Program-made: the position numbers and the translations under genes
Shown: positions 42,416-50,727 of the stretch, in pieces
Layout of the letters: every line of letters starts with the position of its first letter
How positions within the stretch are numbered: the stretch's first letter is position 1
NCBI RefSeq assembly: GCF_014195485.1
Contig: NZ_JACIBU010000001.1
Span: forward strand, 2,604,001-2,668,000
DNA: 64,000 nucleotides
Direction of reading: 5' to 3'
Source of the DNA: Modestobacter versicolor
GTDB taxonomy: Bacteria > Actinomycetota > Actinomycetes > Mycobacteriales > Geodermatophilaceae
The notes under the pieces: generated by a model
The model's database searches: none
Told to the model about the DNA's origin: nothing
The model's input: the letters and a program-made list of their open reading frames with translations, nothing else

Positions 42416-43788
42416 TCACGGTGGGGGTGGGTGCGTCGACCGGGGTGACCGTCGAGGAGGTGCTGGCCGCCGTCGACGCGGTGCTGCCCCCGGGCGCCCG
42501 CGGCGTGCAGCTGGCCACGCTGACCCGGCGCGGGCTCGAGCCGGGCATCCGCGGGGCCGCCGCCGTGCGGGCCTGGCCGCTGGTCACCCACGACGCCGAC
42601 CAGCTGGCCACCGTGCCGGTGCCCGCACCGTCGGCGGCCGTCTCCGCCGCCGTCGGCACCCCGTCGGTCGCCGAGGCGGCGGCCCTGGTGGGCGGCGGGC
42701 AGCTGGTGGTCGGCAAGACCGTGCACGGGCGGGTGACCGTGGCCGTCGCCGCTGACGTCGACCTCCGGCACCACGGCGACGCCGAGGCCACCCCCGGGCT
42801 GGTCGACCTCGCGGTCAACGTCCGGGCCGGCACCCCCCCGGCGTGGCTGCGCACCGTGCTGCACGACGCGGTCGACGCCTCCGCCGCCTACCCCGACGCC
42901 CGCCCCGCCCGCGCCGCGGTCGCCGCCGCGCACGGCCGCGACGAGTCCGAGGTGCTGCTCACCGCCGGCGCCGCGGAGACGTTCACGCTGCTCGCCCGCG
43001 CGCTCACCCCGCGCCGGGCGGTCGTCGTCCACCCGTCCTTCACCGAGCCGGAGGCCGCGCTGCGCGCCGCCGGGCACGCCGTCGAGCGGCTGCTGCTCGA
43101 GCCGCCGTCCTACCTCCTCCGGGACGTGCCCGAGGACGCCGACCTGGTGGTGCTGGGCAACCCGACCAACCCGACCTCGGTGCTGCACCCGGCCGCCGCG
43201 GTCGCCGCGCTCGCCCGGCCCGGCCGGGTGCTGGTGGTCGACGAGGCGTTCGCCGACACGGTGCCCGGCGAGCCGGGGTCGCTGGCCGGCCGCACCGACC
43301 TGCCCGGGCTGCTGGTGGTCCGCAGCCTGACCAAGACCTGGGGGCTGGCCGGGCTGCGGGTCGGCTACGCGCTGGGGCCGGCCGACCTGGTCGCCGCGCT
43401 GGCCGCCCAGCAGCCGCACTGGCCGGTGTCCACCCCCGCGCTCGCCGCGCTGGTCGCCTGCAGCACCCCGGCCGCGCGGGCCGAGGCGGCGGCGGCCGCG
43501 CACGAGCTCACCGGGCACCGGGCCGCCCTGCTGGCCGCGCTGCCGCCCGCCGTCCAGGTCGTCGGCGACCCCCGCGCGTCCTTCGTGCTGCTGCGCGTAC
43601 CGGGGGCGGCGCGGGTGCGCGAACGGCTCCGGGACCGCGGCTGGGCGGTGCGCCGCGGCGACACCTTCCCCGGCCTCACCGGCGACCACCTGCGCGTCGC
43701 CGTCCGCGACCCGGGGACCTCGCGTGCGTTCGCCGCGGTGCTGGCTGAGATCCTTGCGGAGACCGCCACCCCCGAGGAGCACCGCTGA
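42412..43788 (+). CDS. cobC: CobE (CbiG C-terminal)-like domain fused to CobC aminotransferase-fold decarboxylase
   Basis: A 458-aa fusion. Residues 1-125 match CobE/CbiG C-terminal: [53 protein letters not shown]. Residues 125-458 are a PLP enzyme of the CobC/Rv2231c type: [50 protein letters not shown] and the PLP lysine in [18 protein letters not shown]. CobC makes the aminopropanol phosphate arm from threonine phosphate for CobD. The CobE part has an uncertain role in the aerobic route. It starts at GTG 42412 inside the cbiO stop. Confidence 0.92.
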   Translation: MITVGVGASTGVTVEEVLAAVDAVLPPGARGVQLATLTRRGLEPGIRGAAAVRAWPLVTHDADQLATVPVPAPSAAVSAAVGTPSVAEAAALVGGGQLVVGKTVHGRVTVAVAADVDLRHHGDAEATPGLVDLAVNVRAGTPPAWLRTVLHDAVDASAAYPDARPARAAVAAAHGRDESEVLLTAGAAETFTLLARALTPRRAVVVHPSFTEPEAALRAAGHAVERLLLEPPSYLLRDVPEDADLVVLGNPTNPTSVLHPAAAVAALARPGRVLVVDEAFADTVPGEPGSLAGRTDLPGLLVVRSLTKTWGLAGLRVGYALGPADLVAALAAQQPHWPVSTPALAALVACSTPAARAEAAAAAHELTGHRAALLAALPPAVQVVGDPRASFVLLRVPGAARVRERLRDRGWAVRRGDTFPGLTGDHLRVAVRDPGTSRAFAAVLAEILAETATPEEHR

Positions 43789-44873
43789 CCGCCGACCCGA
43801 CCCCCTTCGCCGGCACCCTGCTGGGCGAGGTCATCGCCGCCGTCCGCCCCCGCGACGCCGCCGCCGAGCGCGCGGCCCGCGAGCGGCTGGACCGGATGAC
43901 CAAGCCGCCGGGCTCGCTCGGCGTGCTCGAGGACGTCGCGGCGCAGCTGGCCGGCACCGCCGGGGAGTGCCCCGCCCCGCTGCCCACCCCGGCCGCCGTC
44001 GCGGTGTTCGCCGGCGACCACGGGGTGCACGCGCAGGGGGTCACCCCCTGGCCGCAGGAGGTGACCGCGCAGATGGTCGCCAACCTCGCCGCCGGTGGTG
44101 CGGTGGTCAACGCCTTCGCCGCGCAGCTGGGCGCCGACGTCGTCGTGGTCGACGTCGGGGTGGCCACGCCGGTCGGCCCGGCCGCGAACCTGCTGGAGCG
44201 CAACGTCCGGCGCGGCACCGCCGACCTCGCCGTCGGCCCGGCGATGACGACCGACGAGGCCCGCCGGGCCGTCGAGGTCGGGATCGAGGTGGCCACGGCG
44301 CTCGCCGCCGACCACCGCTGCCTCGTGACCGGCGACATGGGCATCACCAACACGACGGCGTCCGCGGCGCTGGTGTGCGCCTTCACCGGCGCCTCCCCCG
44401 CCGACGCCACCGGGCGCGGCACCGGCGTCGACGACCCCACGCTGGCCCGCAAGGTCGAGGTCGTCACCCGCGCCGTCGCCCGGGTGCCGGCCCGACCGGC
44501 CACGCCGGAGCAGGCGCTCGCCGCGCTGGCCGAGGTGGGCGGGCTGGAGCACGCCGCGCTGGCCGGGTTCGTGCTCGGCGCCGCCGCGGCCCGGGTGCCG
44601 GTCCTGCTGGACGGCGTGATCGCCGGCTCCGCCGCCCTGGTCGCCGCCGCGCTGTGCCCGGCGGCGCTCGAGCACGCGCTGGCCGGGCACACCTCCGCCG
44701 AGCCCGGGCACGCCCTCGCGCTGCGCGCACTGGGGCTGCGCCCGCTGCTCGGCCTGGACCTGCGGCTGGGCGAGGGCACCGGGGCGCTGCTCGCGCTGCC
44801 GCTGGTGGCCAGCGCCGCCCGCGCGCTGCGCGACGTGGCCACCTTCGACTCGGCGGGCGTCACCGAGAAGTGA
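43785..44873 (+). CDS. cobT: Nicotinate-nucleotide:DMB phosphoribosyltransferase CobT, CTG start
   Basis: A 362-aa enzyme making alpha-ribazole phosphate from dimethylbenzimidazole. It has TKPPGSLGVLEDVAAQLAGT, VFAGDHGVHAQGVTPWPQEV, NLAAGGAVVNAFA, GDMGITNTTASAALVCAFTG and the C-terminal catalytic region GLRPLLGLDLRLGEGTGA. The first ATG (43896) would remove the conserved helix ending RERLDRM just before the KPPGSLG motif. No GTG, ATG or TTG lies further upstream in frame, but CTG 43785 overlaps the cobC stop by 4 nt (CTGA) with GAGGAG before it. Starting there gives the usual length. Confidence 0.93.
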   Translation: MTADPTPFAGTLLGEVIAAVRPRDAAAERAARERLDRMTKPPGSLGVLEDVAAQLAGTAGECPAPLPTPAAVAVFAGDHGVHAQGVTPWPQEVTAQMVANLAAGGAVVNAFAAQLGADVVVVDVGVATPVGPAANLLERNVRRGTADLAVGPAMTTDEARRAVEVGIEVATALAADHRCLVTGDMGITNTTASAALVCAFTGASPADATGRGTGVDDPTLARKVEVVTRAVARVPARPATPEQALAALAEVGGLEHAALAGFVLGAAAARVPVLLDGVIAGSAALVAAALCPAALEHALAGHTSAEPGHALALRALGLRPLLGLDLRLGEGTGALLALPLVASAARALRDVATFDSAGVTEK

Positions 44874-46099
44874 CCTCCCCGTCTGATCCCGGTTCCGTCT
44901 ACCCGGTCGGCCTGCGGCTGGCCGGGCGCCGCGTCGTCGTCGTCGGCGGTGGGCAGGTCGCGCACCGCCGGGTCGCCGGGCTGCTGGAGTCCCGCGCCCT
45001 GGTCACCGTGGTCTCCCCGGAGGTGACGCCCGCGCTGGAGGCCCTGGTCGCCCCCGGCTCGGTCACCTGGCACGAGCGCCGCTACGCCGAGGGCGACCTG
45101 GCCGGTGCCTGGTACGCCGTCGCGGCCACCGACGACCCAGCGGTCAACGCCGCCGTGGCCGCCGAGGCGGAGCGCGACCGGGTGTTCTGCGCCCGCGCCG
45201 ACGACCGGTCGGCGTCCAGCGTCTGGACTCCCGCGGTCGGCCGGCAGGGCGACCTGGTCATCGGCGTCCACGGCGGCGGCGACCCGCAGCGCGCCGTCGG
45301 CGTCCGCGACGCCGTGCTCGACGGGCTCACCGACGGCTCGATCGCCGACCGGGCCTCCCGCCCGCCGACGGTCGCGGCCGGCAGCGTCGTGCTCGTCGGC
45401 GGCGGGCCCGGCGACCCGGGGCTGGTCACCGTCCGCGGCCGGCAGGCGGTCGCCGGCGCCGACGTCGTGGTCGCCGACCACCTCGCGCCGCAGGGGCTGC
45501 TGGCCACCCTGCCGCCCGAGGTCGAGGTCATCGACGCCTCCAAGCTGCCCCGCGGCCGCTCGATGGCGCAGGAGCAGATCAACGCCCTGCTGGTCGACCG
45601 GGCGCGGCAGGGCAAGCGGGTGGTGCGGCTCAAGGGCGGCGACCCGTTCGTCTTCGGCCGCGGCTACGAGGAGCTCGAGGCGTGCGCCGCGGCCGGCGTG
45701 CCGGTCGAGGTCGTGCCGGGCATCACCAGCGCCATCGCGGTGCCCGAGCTGGCCGGCATCCCGGTCACCCACCGCGGGCTCACCCACGAGTTCGTCGTCG
45801 TCTCCGGGCACATCCCGCCCGGGCACCCCGCGTCGCTGGTCGACTGGGCGGCGCTCGGGCGGCTGCGCGGCACCGTCGTGGTGCTGATGGGCGTGGACAC
45901 CGCCCCGGCGATCGCGGCCGCGCTGGTCGAACACGGCCGCGACCCGCAGACGCCGGTCGCCGTCGTCACCGACGGGGCCACCCCGGCCCAGCGGTCGGTG
46001 CGCACCACGCTGGCCGGGCTGGCCCGCACGATCGTCGACGAGGGCGTGCGGCCGCCGGCGGTCTGGGTCGTCGGCGACGTCGTCGCGCTCGGCGCCTGA
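44870..46099 (+). CDS. CysG-like: precorrin-2 dehydrogenase + uroporphyrinogen-III C-methyltransferase
   Basis: A 409-aa fusion. Residues 1-150 are a Rossmann-type precorrin-2 dehydrogenase/ferrochelatase (LAGRRVVVVGGGQVAHRRVA, YAVAATDDPAVNAAVAAEAE). Residues 165-409 are SUMT/CobA (VVLVGGGPGDPGLVTVRGRQ, VVRLKGGDPFVFGRGYEELE, VEVVPGITSAIAVPELAGIP, VVVSGHIPPGHP). SUMT makes precorrin-2, the entry to both B12 and siroheme; the N-terminal domain sends some to siroheme, which CobG needs. It is last in the operon, starting at GTG 44870 inside the cobT stop. Confidence 0.95.
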   Translation: MTSPSDPGSVYPVGLRLAGRRVVVVGGGQVAHRRVAGLLESRALVTVVSPEVTPALEALVAPGSVTWHERRYAEGDLAGAWYAVAATDDPAVNAAVAAEAERDRVFCARADDRSASSVWTPAVGRQGDLVIGVHGGGDPQRAVGVRDAVLDGLTDGSIADRASRPPTVAAGSVVLVGGGPGDPGLVTVRGRQAVAGADVVVADHLAPQGLLATLPPEVEVIDASKLPRGRSMAQEQINALLVDRARQGKRVVRLKGGDPFVFGRGYEELEACAAAGVPVEVVPGITSAIAVPELAGIPVTHRGLTHEFVVVSGHIPPGHPASLVDWAALGRLRGTVVVLMGVDTAPAIAAALVEHGRDPQTPVAVVTDGATPAQRSVRTTLAGLARTIVDEGVRPPAVWVVGDVVALGA

Positions 46100-46138
46100 T
46101 CCCCTGTCCCCCACGCCTCCGCTCGGCGCGCCCGCGCA

Positions 46139-46176
46139 GATAGCACTGGTGCTCCGCATGTAGCACTCCTACTATC
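46139..46176 (+). promoter_or_regulatory. Promoter/operator of the ABC exporter-XRE operon
   Basis: TACTAT (46170-46175) is a perfect TANNNT -10 box. Directly upstream, TAGCACT occurs twice exactly 20 bp apart (46141-46147 and 46161-46167), about two helical turns, and GATAG (46139-46143) is matched by CTATC (46172-46176) at the other end. The operon encodes an XRE regulator that could bind here. The transcript would have about a 35-nt leader. Confidence 0.5.
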
Positions 46177-46217
46177 ACCGCCATCAGCTCCGCCCCCTGC
46201 GTGAGGAGTGGTGTCCC

Positions 46218-47147
46218 ATGGCCGCGACCGACCTCCCAGCCGAGCCCGCGGTGCGGGTCCGGGACCTCCGGATGACCTACGGCACCCACGAGGTGCTCAC
46301 CGGCGTCGACTTCGACGTCCAGCACGGCGAGGTGGTCTGCCTGCTCGGCCCCAACGGGGCGGGCAAGACCACGACGATCGAGGTGCTCGAGGGCTTCCGG
46401 CTCCCCTCCGCCGGCGAGGTGCGGGTGCTCGGCGTCGACCCGGCCCACGGTGACGACGCCTGGCGGGCGCGGATCGGGGTGGTGCTGCAGTCCTGGCGCG
46501 ACCACCCGCGGTGGACCCCGCGGAAGCTGCTGCGCTACCTGGGCGGCTACTACGAGCCGTACTCGACCCCCGGGCACCCGCGACCGTGGGACGTCGAGGA
46601 GCTGCTGGTCACCGTCGGGCTCACCGCTGAGGCCGACCGCAAGATCGCCACCCTCTCCGGCGGCCGCCGCCGCCGGCTGGACGTCGCGGTCGGGCTGATC
46701 GGCCGCCCGGAGCTGCTGTTCCTCGACGAGCCGACCGCCGGGTTCGACCCGCAGGCCCGGCGGGACTTCCACGACCTGGTGCACCGGCTCGCCGACCTCG
46801 AGGGCACCAGCATCCTGCTCACCACCCACGACCTGGGCGAGGCCGAACGGCTGGCCGACCGGATCATGATCCTCACCGACGGCCGGATCGTCGCCGACGG
46901 CAGCGCCGACGCGCTGACCCGCCAGGTGGCCGGCACCAGCGAGGTCCGATGGGTGGAGAACGGGGAGCGCTTCGTGCACGCCACCGACGAGCCCGTCCCC
47001 TTCGTGCGGCAGCTGCTCGCCCAGCACGGCGACGAGCTCACCGACCTGGAGGTCCGCCGCGCGGACCTGGAGGACACCTACATCGCCATGGTCCAGGCGT
47101 TCGAGTCCCAGGCCCCGGCCCGGCACCTGGCGGGGGTGGCCCGGTGA
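46218..47147 (+). CDS. ABC-2 type transporter ATP-binding protein
   Basis: A 309-aa ATPase of the DrrA/CcmA type. Walker A LLGPNGAGKTTTIEVLEGF, Q-loop VLQSWRDHPRWTPRKLLRYL, signature-like TLSGGRRRRLDVAVGL, Walker B LLFLDEPTAGFDPQARRDFH and H-loop LLTTHDLGEAERLADR are present. It works with the permease that follows to export a lipid, peptide or drug; the substrate is unknown. GAGGAG is located upstream of ATG 46218. The stop overlaps the permease GTG by 4 nt. Confidence 0.93.
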   Translation: MAATDLPAEPAVRVRDLRMTYGTHEVLTGVDFDVQHGEVVCLLGPNGAGKTTTIEVLEGFRLPSAGEVRVLGVDPAHGDDAWRARIGVVLQSWRDHPRWTPRKLLRYLGGYYEPYSTPGHPRPWDVEELLVTVGLTAEADRKIATLSGGRRRRLDVAVGLIGRPELLFLDEPTAGFDPQARRDFHDLVHRLADLEGTSILLTTHDLGEAERLADRIMILTDGRIVADGSADALTRQVAGTSEVRWVENGERFVHATDEPVPFVRQLLAQHGDELTDLEVRRADLEDTYIAMVQAFESQAPARHLAGVAR

Positions 47148-47998
47148 ACGCCACCCGGCACGCCGTCGACCAGGGGCTGAGCCGCGGCTGGACCGAGTTC
47201 CGGCAGAGCATCCGCAGCCCGCAGGACCAGGGCTTCTACCTGTTCACCGGGCTGGTCACGCTCGGCGTGCTGTGGGTCAACCGGGACAACGAGGTGGGCG
47301 AGACCGGGCTGCTCTACCCGACGTACGCGCTGCCCAGCATCCTCGGTGCGCTGCTGACCTTCGGCGTCGTCATCGGGCCGGCCTACGCGCTGGCGATGGA
47401 GCGGGAGGACGGCACGCTGCTGCGGCACAAGGCCCTGCCGCACGGGATGCAGGGCTACGTCACCGGGCAGCTCACCCTCCAGTCGCTGAACCTGCTGCCC
47501 AGCCTGCTGGTGGTGCTGGTGCCGAGCCTGCTGCTCTTCGACGACGTGATGCAGGGCGGCGCGGGCGGCTGGCTGGCCGTGGCCGGGCTGGTCGTGCTCG
47601 CGCTGCTCGCCACGCTGCCCTGGGGCATGGTGCTCGGCTCGGTGGTGCCCGGCGTCCAGAAGGTGGGCACCTGGGGGATGCTGCCGATCGTCGTCCTGGT
47701 GGCCATCTCCGGGATCTTCACGCCGGTCCAGGCGATGTGGGGCTGGGTGCAGGGCGTCGCCCAGGTCTTCCCGGTCTACTGGATCGGGCTGGGCATGCGC
47801 TCGGCGTTCCTCCCCGCGGAGGCGGCCGCGGCCGAGCTGGGAGACTCGTGGCGGACCGGCCCGATGCTGCTGGTGCTCTCCGCGTGGGCGGTGGCCGGCC
47901 TGCTGGTGGCACCCCGGGTGCTCCGCCGGATGGCCCGCCGGCAGTCGGGCTCGGCGGTCGAGGCGGCACGGGAGGCGGCTCTGCAGTGGGTGCGGTGA
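47144..47998 (+). CDS. ABC-2 type transporter permease
   Basis: A 284-aa membrane protein with six hydrophobic segments, including FYLFTGLVTLGVLWVNRDNE, ILGALLTFGVVIGPAYALAM and MLPIVVLVAISGIFTPVQAM. MEREDGTLLRHKALPHGMQGY is the usual ABC-2 cytoplasmic loop between segments 2 and 3. It pairs with the upstream ATPase. It starts at GTG 47144 in the ATPase stop and ends 4 nt before the XRE gene. Confidence 0.9.
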   Translation: MNATRHAVDQGLSRGWTEFRQSIRSPQDQGFYLFTGLVTLGVLWVNRDNEVGETGLLYPTYALPSILGALLTFGVVIGPAYALAMEREDGTLLRHKALPHGMQGYVTGQLTLQSLNLLPSLLVVLVPSLLLFDDVMQGGAGGWLAVAGLVVLALLATLPWGMVLGSVVPGVQKVGTWGMLPIVVLVAISGIFTPVQAMWGWVQGVAQVFPVYWIGLGMRSAFLPAEAAAAELGDSWRTGPMLLVLSAWAVAGLLVAPRVLRRMARRQSGSAVEAAREAALQWVR

Positions 47999-48002
47999 GC
48001 GG

Positions 48003-48257
48003 GTGAACGAGGGCGTCTTCAACCGGATCGCCCTGCTGCGCGCCGAGCAGGGGGTCAGCCGGCGGGAGCTGGCCGACGCCCTCGGTGTCCACTACCAGAC
48101 GATCGGCTACCTGGAGCGCGGCGAGTTCAACCCGAGCCTGCACCTGGCGCTGCGGATCGCGGAGTTCTTCCGGCTGCCGGTCGAGACGGTCTTCTCCACC
48201 ACGCCGTTCCCGCGGATCAGCGACGCGCCCGACGTGCCGCGGGCGTCGTCCGGCTGA
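48003..48257 (+). CDS. Small XRE-family regulator
   Basis: An 84-aa single-domain HTH protein: NRIALLRAEQGVSRRELADA, LGVHYQTIGYLERGEFNPSL and LALRIAEFFRLPVETVFSTT. This is the short Cro/CI-like type often found beside ABC-2 exporters and membrane proteins. GTG 48003 is used; GAGCGGG lies upstream and it follows the permease by 4 nt, so it is the third gene of the operon. It probably autoregulates the operon through the repeats at 46139-46176. Confidence 0.9.
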   Translation: MNEGVFNRIALLRAEQGVSRRELADALGVHYQTIGYLERGEFNPSLHLALRIAEFFRLPVETVFSTTPFPRISDAPDVPRASSG

Positions 48258-48334
48258 CCTGCACGGCTGTGTGACCCACGGCACAGCGAGCTACCGTCCG
48301 GTGACCGTCAACGACGACGCTCCGGAGGCCCCCG

Positions 48335-49663
48335 ATGAGACGCCCCTTCCGCCTGCTGCTCGCCCCGCTCGCCCTCGCCCTGGTCGGCACCGCCCTCGCC
48401 GGCCCGGCGGCCGCCCGACCGGGTCACCCACCGCAGCCCCAGTACCCGCAGCCACCGGCGGTCGAGCACGTGGTGGTCGAGTCGCAGCTGCCCTTCCCCG
48501 CGCTGCCCGGCGCGACCGCCTCGTGGGGGGTGCTCAAGGGCGCCGGCTACCGGATCGAGGTGCCGGCGGACTGGAACGGCGACCTGGTGATGTGGGCGCA
48601 CGGCTACCGCGGCACCGGGCCGGAGCTGACCGTCGACTCCCCGCCCGCGGGGCTGCGCGAGCACCTGATCGCCTCGGGCTACGCCTGGGCGGCGTCCAGC
48701 TACACCGAGAACGGCTACGACGTCGTCTCCGGGGTGAAGGCCACCCACGACCTCGTGCGGCACTTCGAGCGGACCGTCGGGAAGGCCGACCGGCGCTACC
48801 TGGCCGGGGTCTCCATGGGCGGGCACGTGACCGGCGTGAGCATCGAGCAGTACCGCCACGAGTACGACGGCGCGCTGCCGGTCTGCGGCGTGATGGGCGA
48901 CCGGCGGCTGTTCGACACCTTCCTGGACTACAACGCCGCGGCCCAGGCGCTCACCGACACCCCGCCGGTGTACCCCGCGCCGGCCGACTACCAGACCACC
49001 ACCGTCCCGCAGATGAAGGCGGAGCTCGGCATCACGCCGGACCCGCGGACGCTCACCGAGGCGGGGCAGGACCTCCGCGCCCTCACCGAGCAGCGGACCG
49101 GCGGCGAGCGGCCGCTGTTCGAGGCCGGCTTCGCCTCCTTCGCCGACTTCCTCTTCACCGTCTACCCGGTCTACCCCGGCCTGGGCGAGGAGCGCGGCGC
49201 GGTCGGTGGCAACGCCGGCACCGTCTACCAGCTGGACGCCGACCCGCGGCTGACCGAGGAGGAGCGGGCGCTGAACGCGAAGGTGCTGCGGGTGCGGGCC
49301 GACCGCGGCAGCCGAGGGCTGTCCGGGGTGCCGACCATCGACGGCCGCTTCGACGTCCCGGTGCTGACCATGCACGACCTCGGCGACCTGTTCGTGCCGT
49401 TCAGCATGGAGCAGGAGTACGCCCGGGACGCCGCCCGGCACGGGAACAGCGACCTGCTGGTGCAGCGGGCCATCCGCGGGGTGGCCCACTGCGACTTCAG
49501 CACCCAGGAGTACGTGCAGGCCTTCACCGACCTGGTCACCTGGGTGGAGCAGGGGGTCCGGCCGGCCGGGGACGACGTGCTCGACCCGGCCACCGTGGCC
49601 GACCGGCGCTACGGCTGCCGGTTCACCGTGCCGCTGCGCTCCTTCGACGTCGGGGTCTGCTGA
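48335..49663 (+). CDS. Secreted alpha/beta hydrolase
   Basis: A 442-aa exported enzyme. The signal peptide is MRRPFRLLLAPLALALVGTA with cleavage near AAARP. The alpha/beta hydrolase core includes MWAHGYRG (oxyanion region), the nucleophile elbow LAGVSMGGH near residue 165, an Asp candidate in VLTMHDLGDLFVPF and the catalytic His in GVAHCDF. Substrate unknown; possibly an esterase, amidase or depolymerase. A TACCGT box (48292-48297) precedes it. Its 3' end overlaps the convergent EamA gene by 55 nt. Confidence 0.85.
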   Translation: MRRPFRLLLAPLALALVGTALAGPAAARPGHPPQPQYPQPPAVEHVVVESQLPFPALPGATASWGVLKGAGYRIEVPADWNGDLVMWAHGYRGTGPELTVDSPPAGLREHLIASGYAWAASSYTENGYDVVSGVKATHDLVRHFERTVGKADRRYLAGVSMGGHVTGVSIEQYRHEYDGALPVCGVMGDRRLFDTFLDYNAAAQALTDTPPVYPAPADYQTTTVPQMKAELGITPDPRTLTEAGQDLRALTEQRTGGERPLFEAGFASFADFLFTVYPVYPGLGEERGAVGGNAGTVYQLDADPRLTEEERALNAKVLRVRADRGSRGLSGVPTIDGRFDVPVLTMHDLGDLFVPFSMEQEYARDAARHGNSDLLVQRAIRGVAHCDFSTQEYVQAFTDLVTWVEQGVRPAGDDVLDPATVADRRYGCRFTVPLRSFDVGVC

Positions 49664-50649
49664 CCCGGCCCGGCCGCCGGTGCCGGGGTCTCCTCCTCGG
49701 CACCGGCGGGCACCGGGTCGACCCCCGCGACGGCCGCGGGCGGCTCCTCGCCCAGCCGGACCAGCACGATCCCGGCCAGGACGACGACGCCACCGACCAG
49801 CTGCACCACGGCCGGCTGCTGCCCCAGCGCCAGCCAGGCGGCCGCCACCGCGAACAGCACCTCGCTCAGCCCCACGAACGAGCTGAGCCGCGAGCCCAGC
49901 CGGCGGACCGCCGCGATCCCGGTGGCGTAGGCGAACGCCGCCGCCAGCAGGGCCAGGCCGAGCACCGGCACCAGCCAGCTCACCGACCGGCCGGCCAGCT
50001 CGACGTCCACGGCGGTCGTGCGCCACGGGATGGCGCCCACGAGGGCCGCGGCGCCGAGCACCAGCGCGCCCACGGCGAGCCCCGCCCAGGCGCTGACCAG
50101 CGGCGGGAGGGCGTCGTCGGAGTGGGCGGAGAGCACGAAGTAGCTGGCCAGCCCGACCGCGGCCACCAGTCCCCAGACGACGCCTACCGGGTCGATCCGC
50201 GCGCCACCGACGACGTCGAGCACCAGCACTAGGCCGACGATCGCGACGACCACCCCGATGCCGGTGACCCGGCTCGGCCGCTGCCCGAGGCGCGCCCAGG
50301 TCCACAGCACGACGAGCAGGACGCCGGAGTACTCCAGCAGCAGGGCGACACCGACCGAGAGCCGCGAGACGGCGTTGAAGTAGGCGAGCTGGGGCAGCGC
50401 GACGGCGAGCGCCCCGAAGGCCAGCACGGCGCCGGCGTTGGACCGCAGCAGCGACCAGCGACCGCGCAGCGCCACCACGGCCGGGACGGCGAGGGCCAAC
50501 GAGGCCACCGCCATCCGCGCGGTCACGGCGGAGCCGGCGGTCCAGCCGGCGTCCAGCAGGGCGGTGGCGAACACCCCCGACGTCCCGAAGGCGGCGGCGG
50601 AGACCACCGCGAGCAGCAACCCGGTCAGCCCGGTCCGGCGGTCGAGCAC
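49609..50649 (-). CDS. EamA-family (DMT) transporter
   Basis: A 346-aa membrane protein with ten hydrophobic segments in two EamA repeats (LLLAVVSAAAFGTSGVFATA; GLVAAVGLASYFVLSAHSDD) and a Pro/Glu-rich tail. DMT proteins export small metabolites or amino acids; the substrate is unknown. It starts at GTG 50649. The divergent CGNR gene 78 bp away is probably its regulator, as a perfect 9-bp inverted repeat fills the gap between them. Confidence 0.9.
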   Translation of the reverse strand: MLDRRTGLTGLLLAVVSAAAFGTSGVFATALLDAGWTAGSAVTARMAVASLALAVPAVVALRGRWSLLRSNAGAVLAFGALAVALPQLAYFNAVSRLSVGVALLLEYSGVLLVVLWTWARLGQRPSRVTGIGVVVAIVGLVLVLDVVGGARIDPVGVVWGLVAAVGLASYFVLSAHSDDALPPLVSAWAGLAVGALVLGAAALVGAIPWRTTAVDVELAGRSVSWLVPVLGLALLAAAFAYATGIAAVRRLGSRLSSFVGLSEVLFAVAAAWLALGQQPAVVQLVGGVVVLAGIVLVRLGEEPPAAVAGVDPVPAGAEEETPAPAAGPGQQTPTSKERSGTVNRQP

Positions 50650-50686
50650 GGCAGCCCCCTCCTCGTCAGGGGCGAACCGACGTACG

Positions 50687-50723
50687 CTCCTGTACAGCCG
50701 ACGTTAGCAGAGAGGTACAGGAG
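50687..50723. promoter_or_regulatory. Operator-like inverted repeat between eamA and CGNR genes
   Basis: CTCCTGTAC (50687-50695) and GTACAGGAG (50715-50723) are exact reverse complements 19 bp apart. The second arm also contains AGGAG, the ribosome site of the CGNR ATG at 50728. The left arm continues into CTGTACAG, a palindrome in itself. The gap is only 78 bp, so a protein bound here would control both promoters. Confidence 0.7.
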
Positions 50724-50727
50724 TCAC

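Noticed and set aside
43676-46159. An 827-codon minus-strand frame opposite cobT and the cysG-like gene
   Set aside because: Shadow of two well-supported enzymes; low-complexity Ser/Ala/Arg translation.
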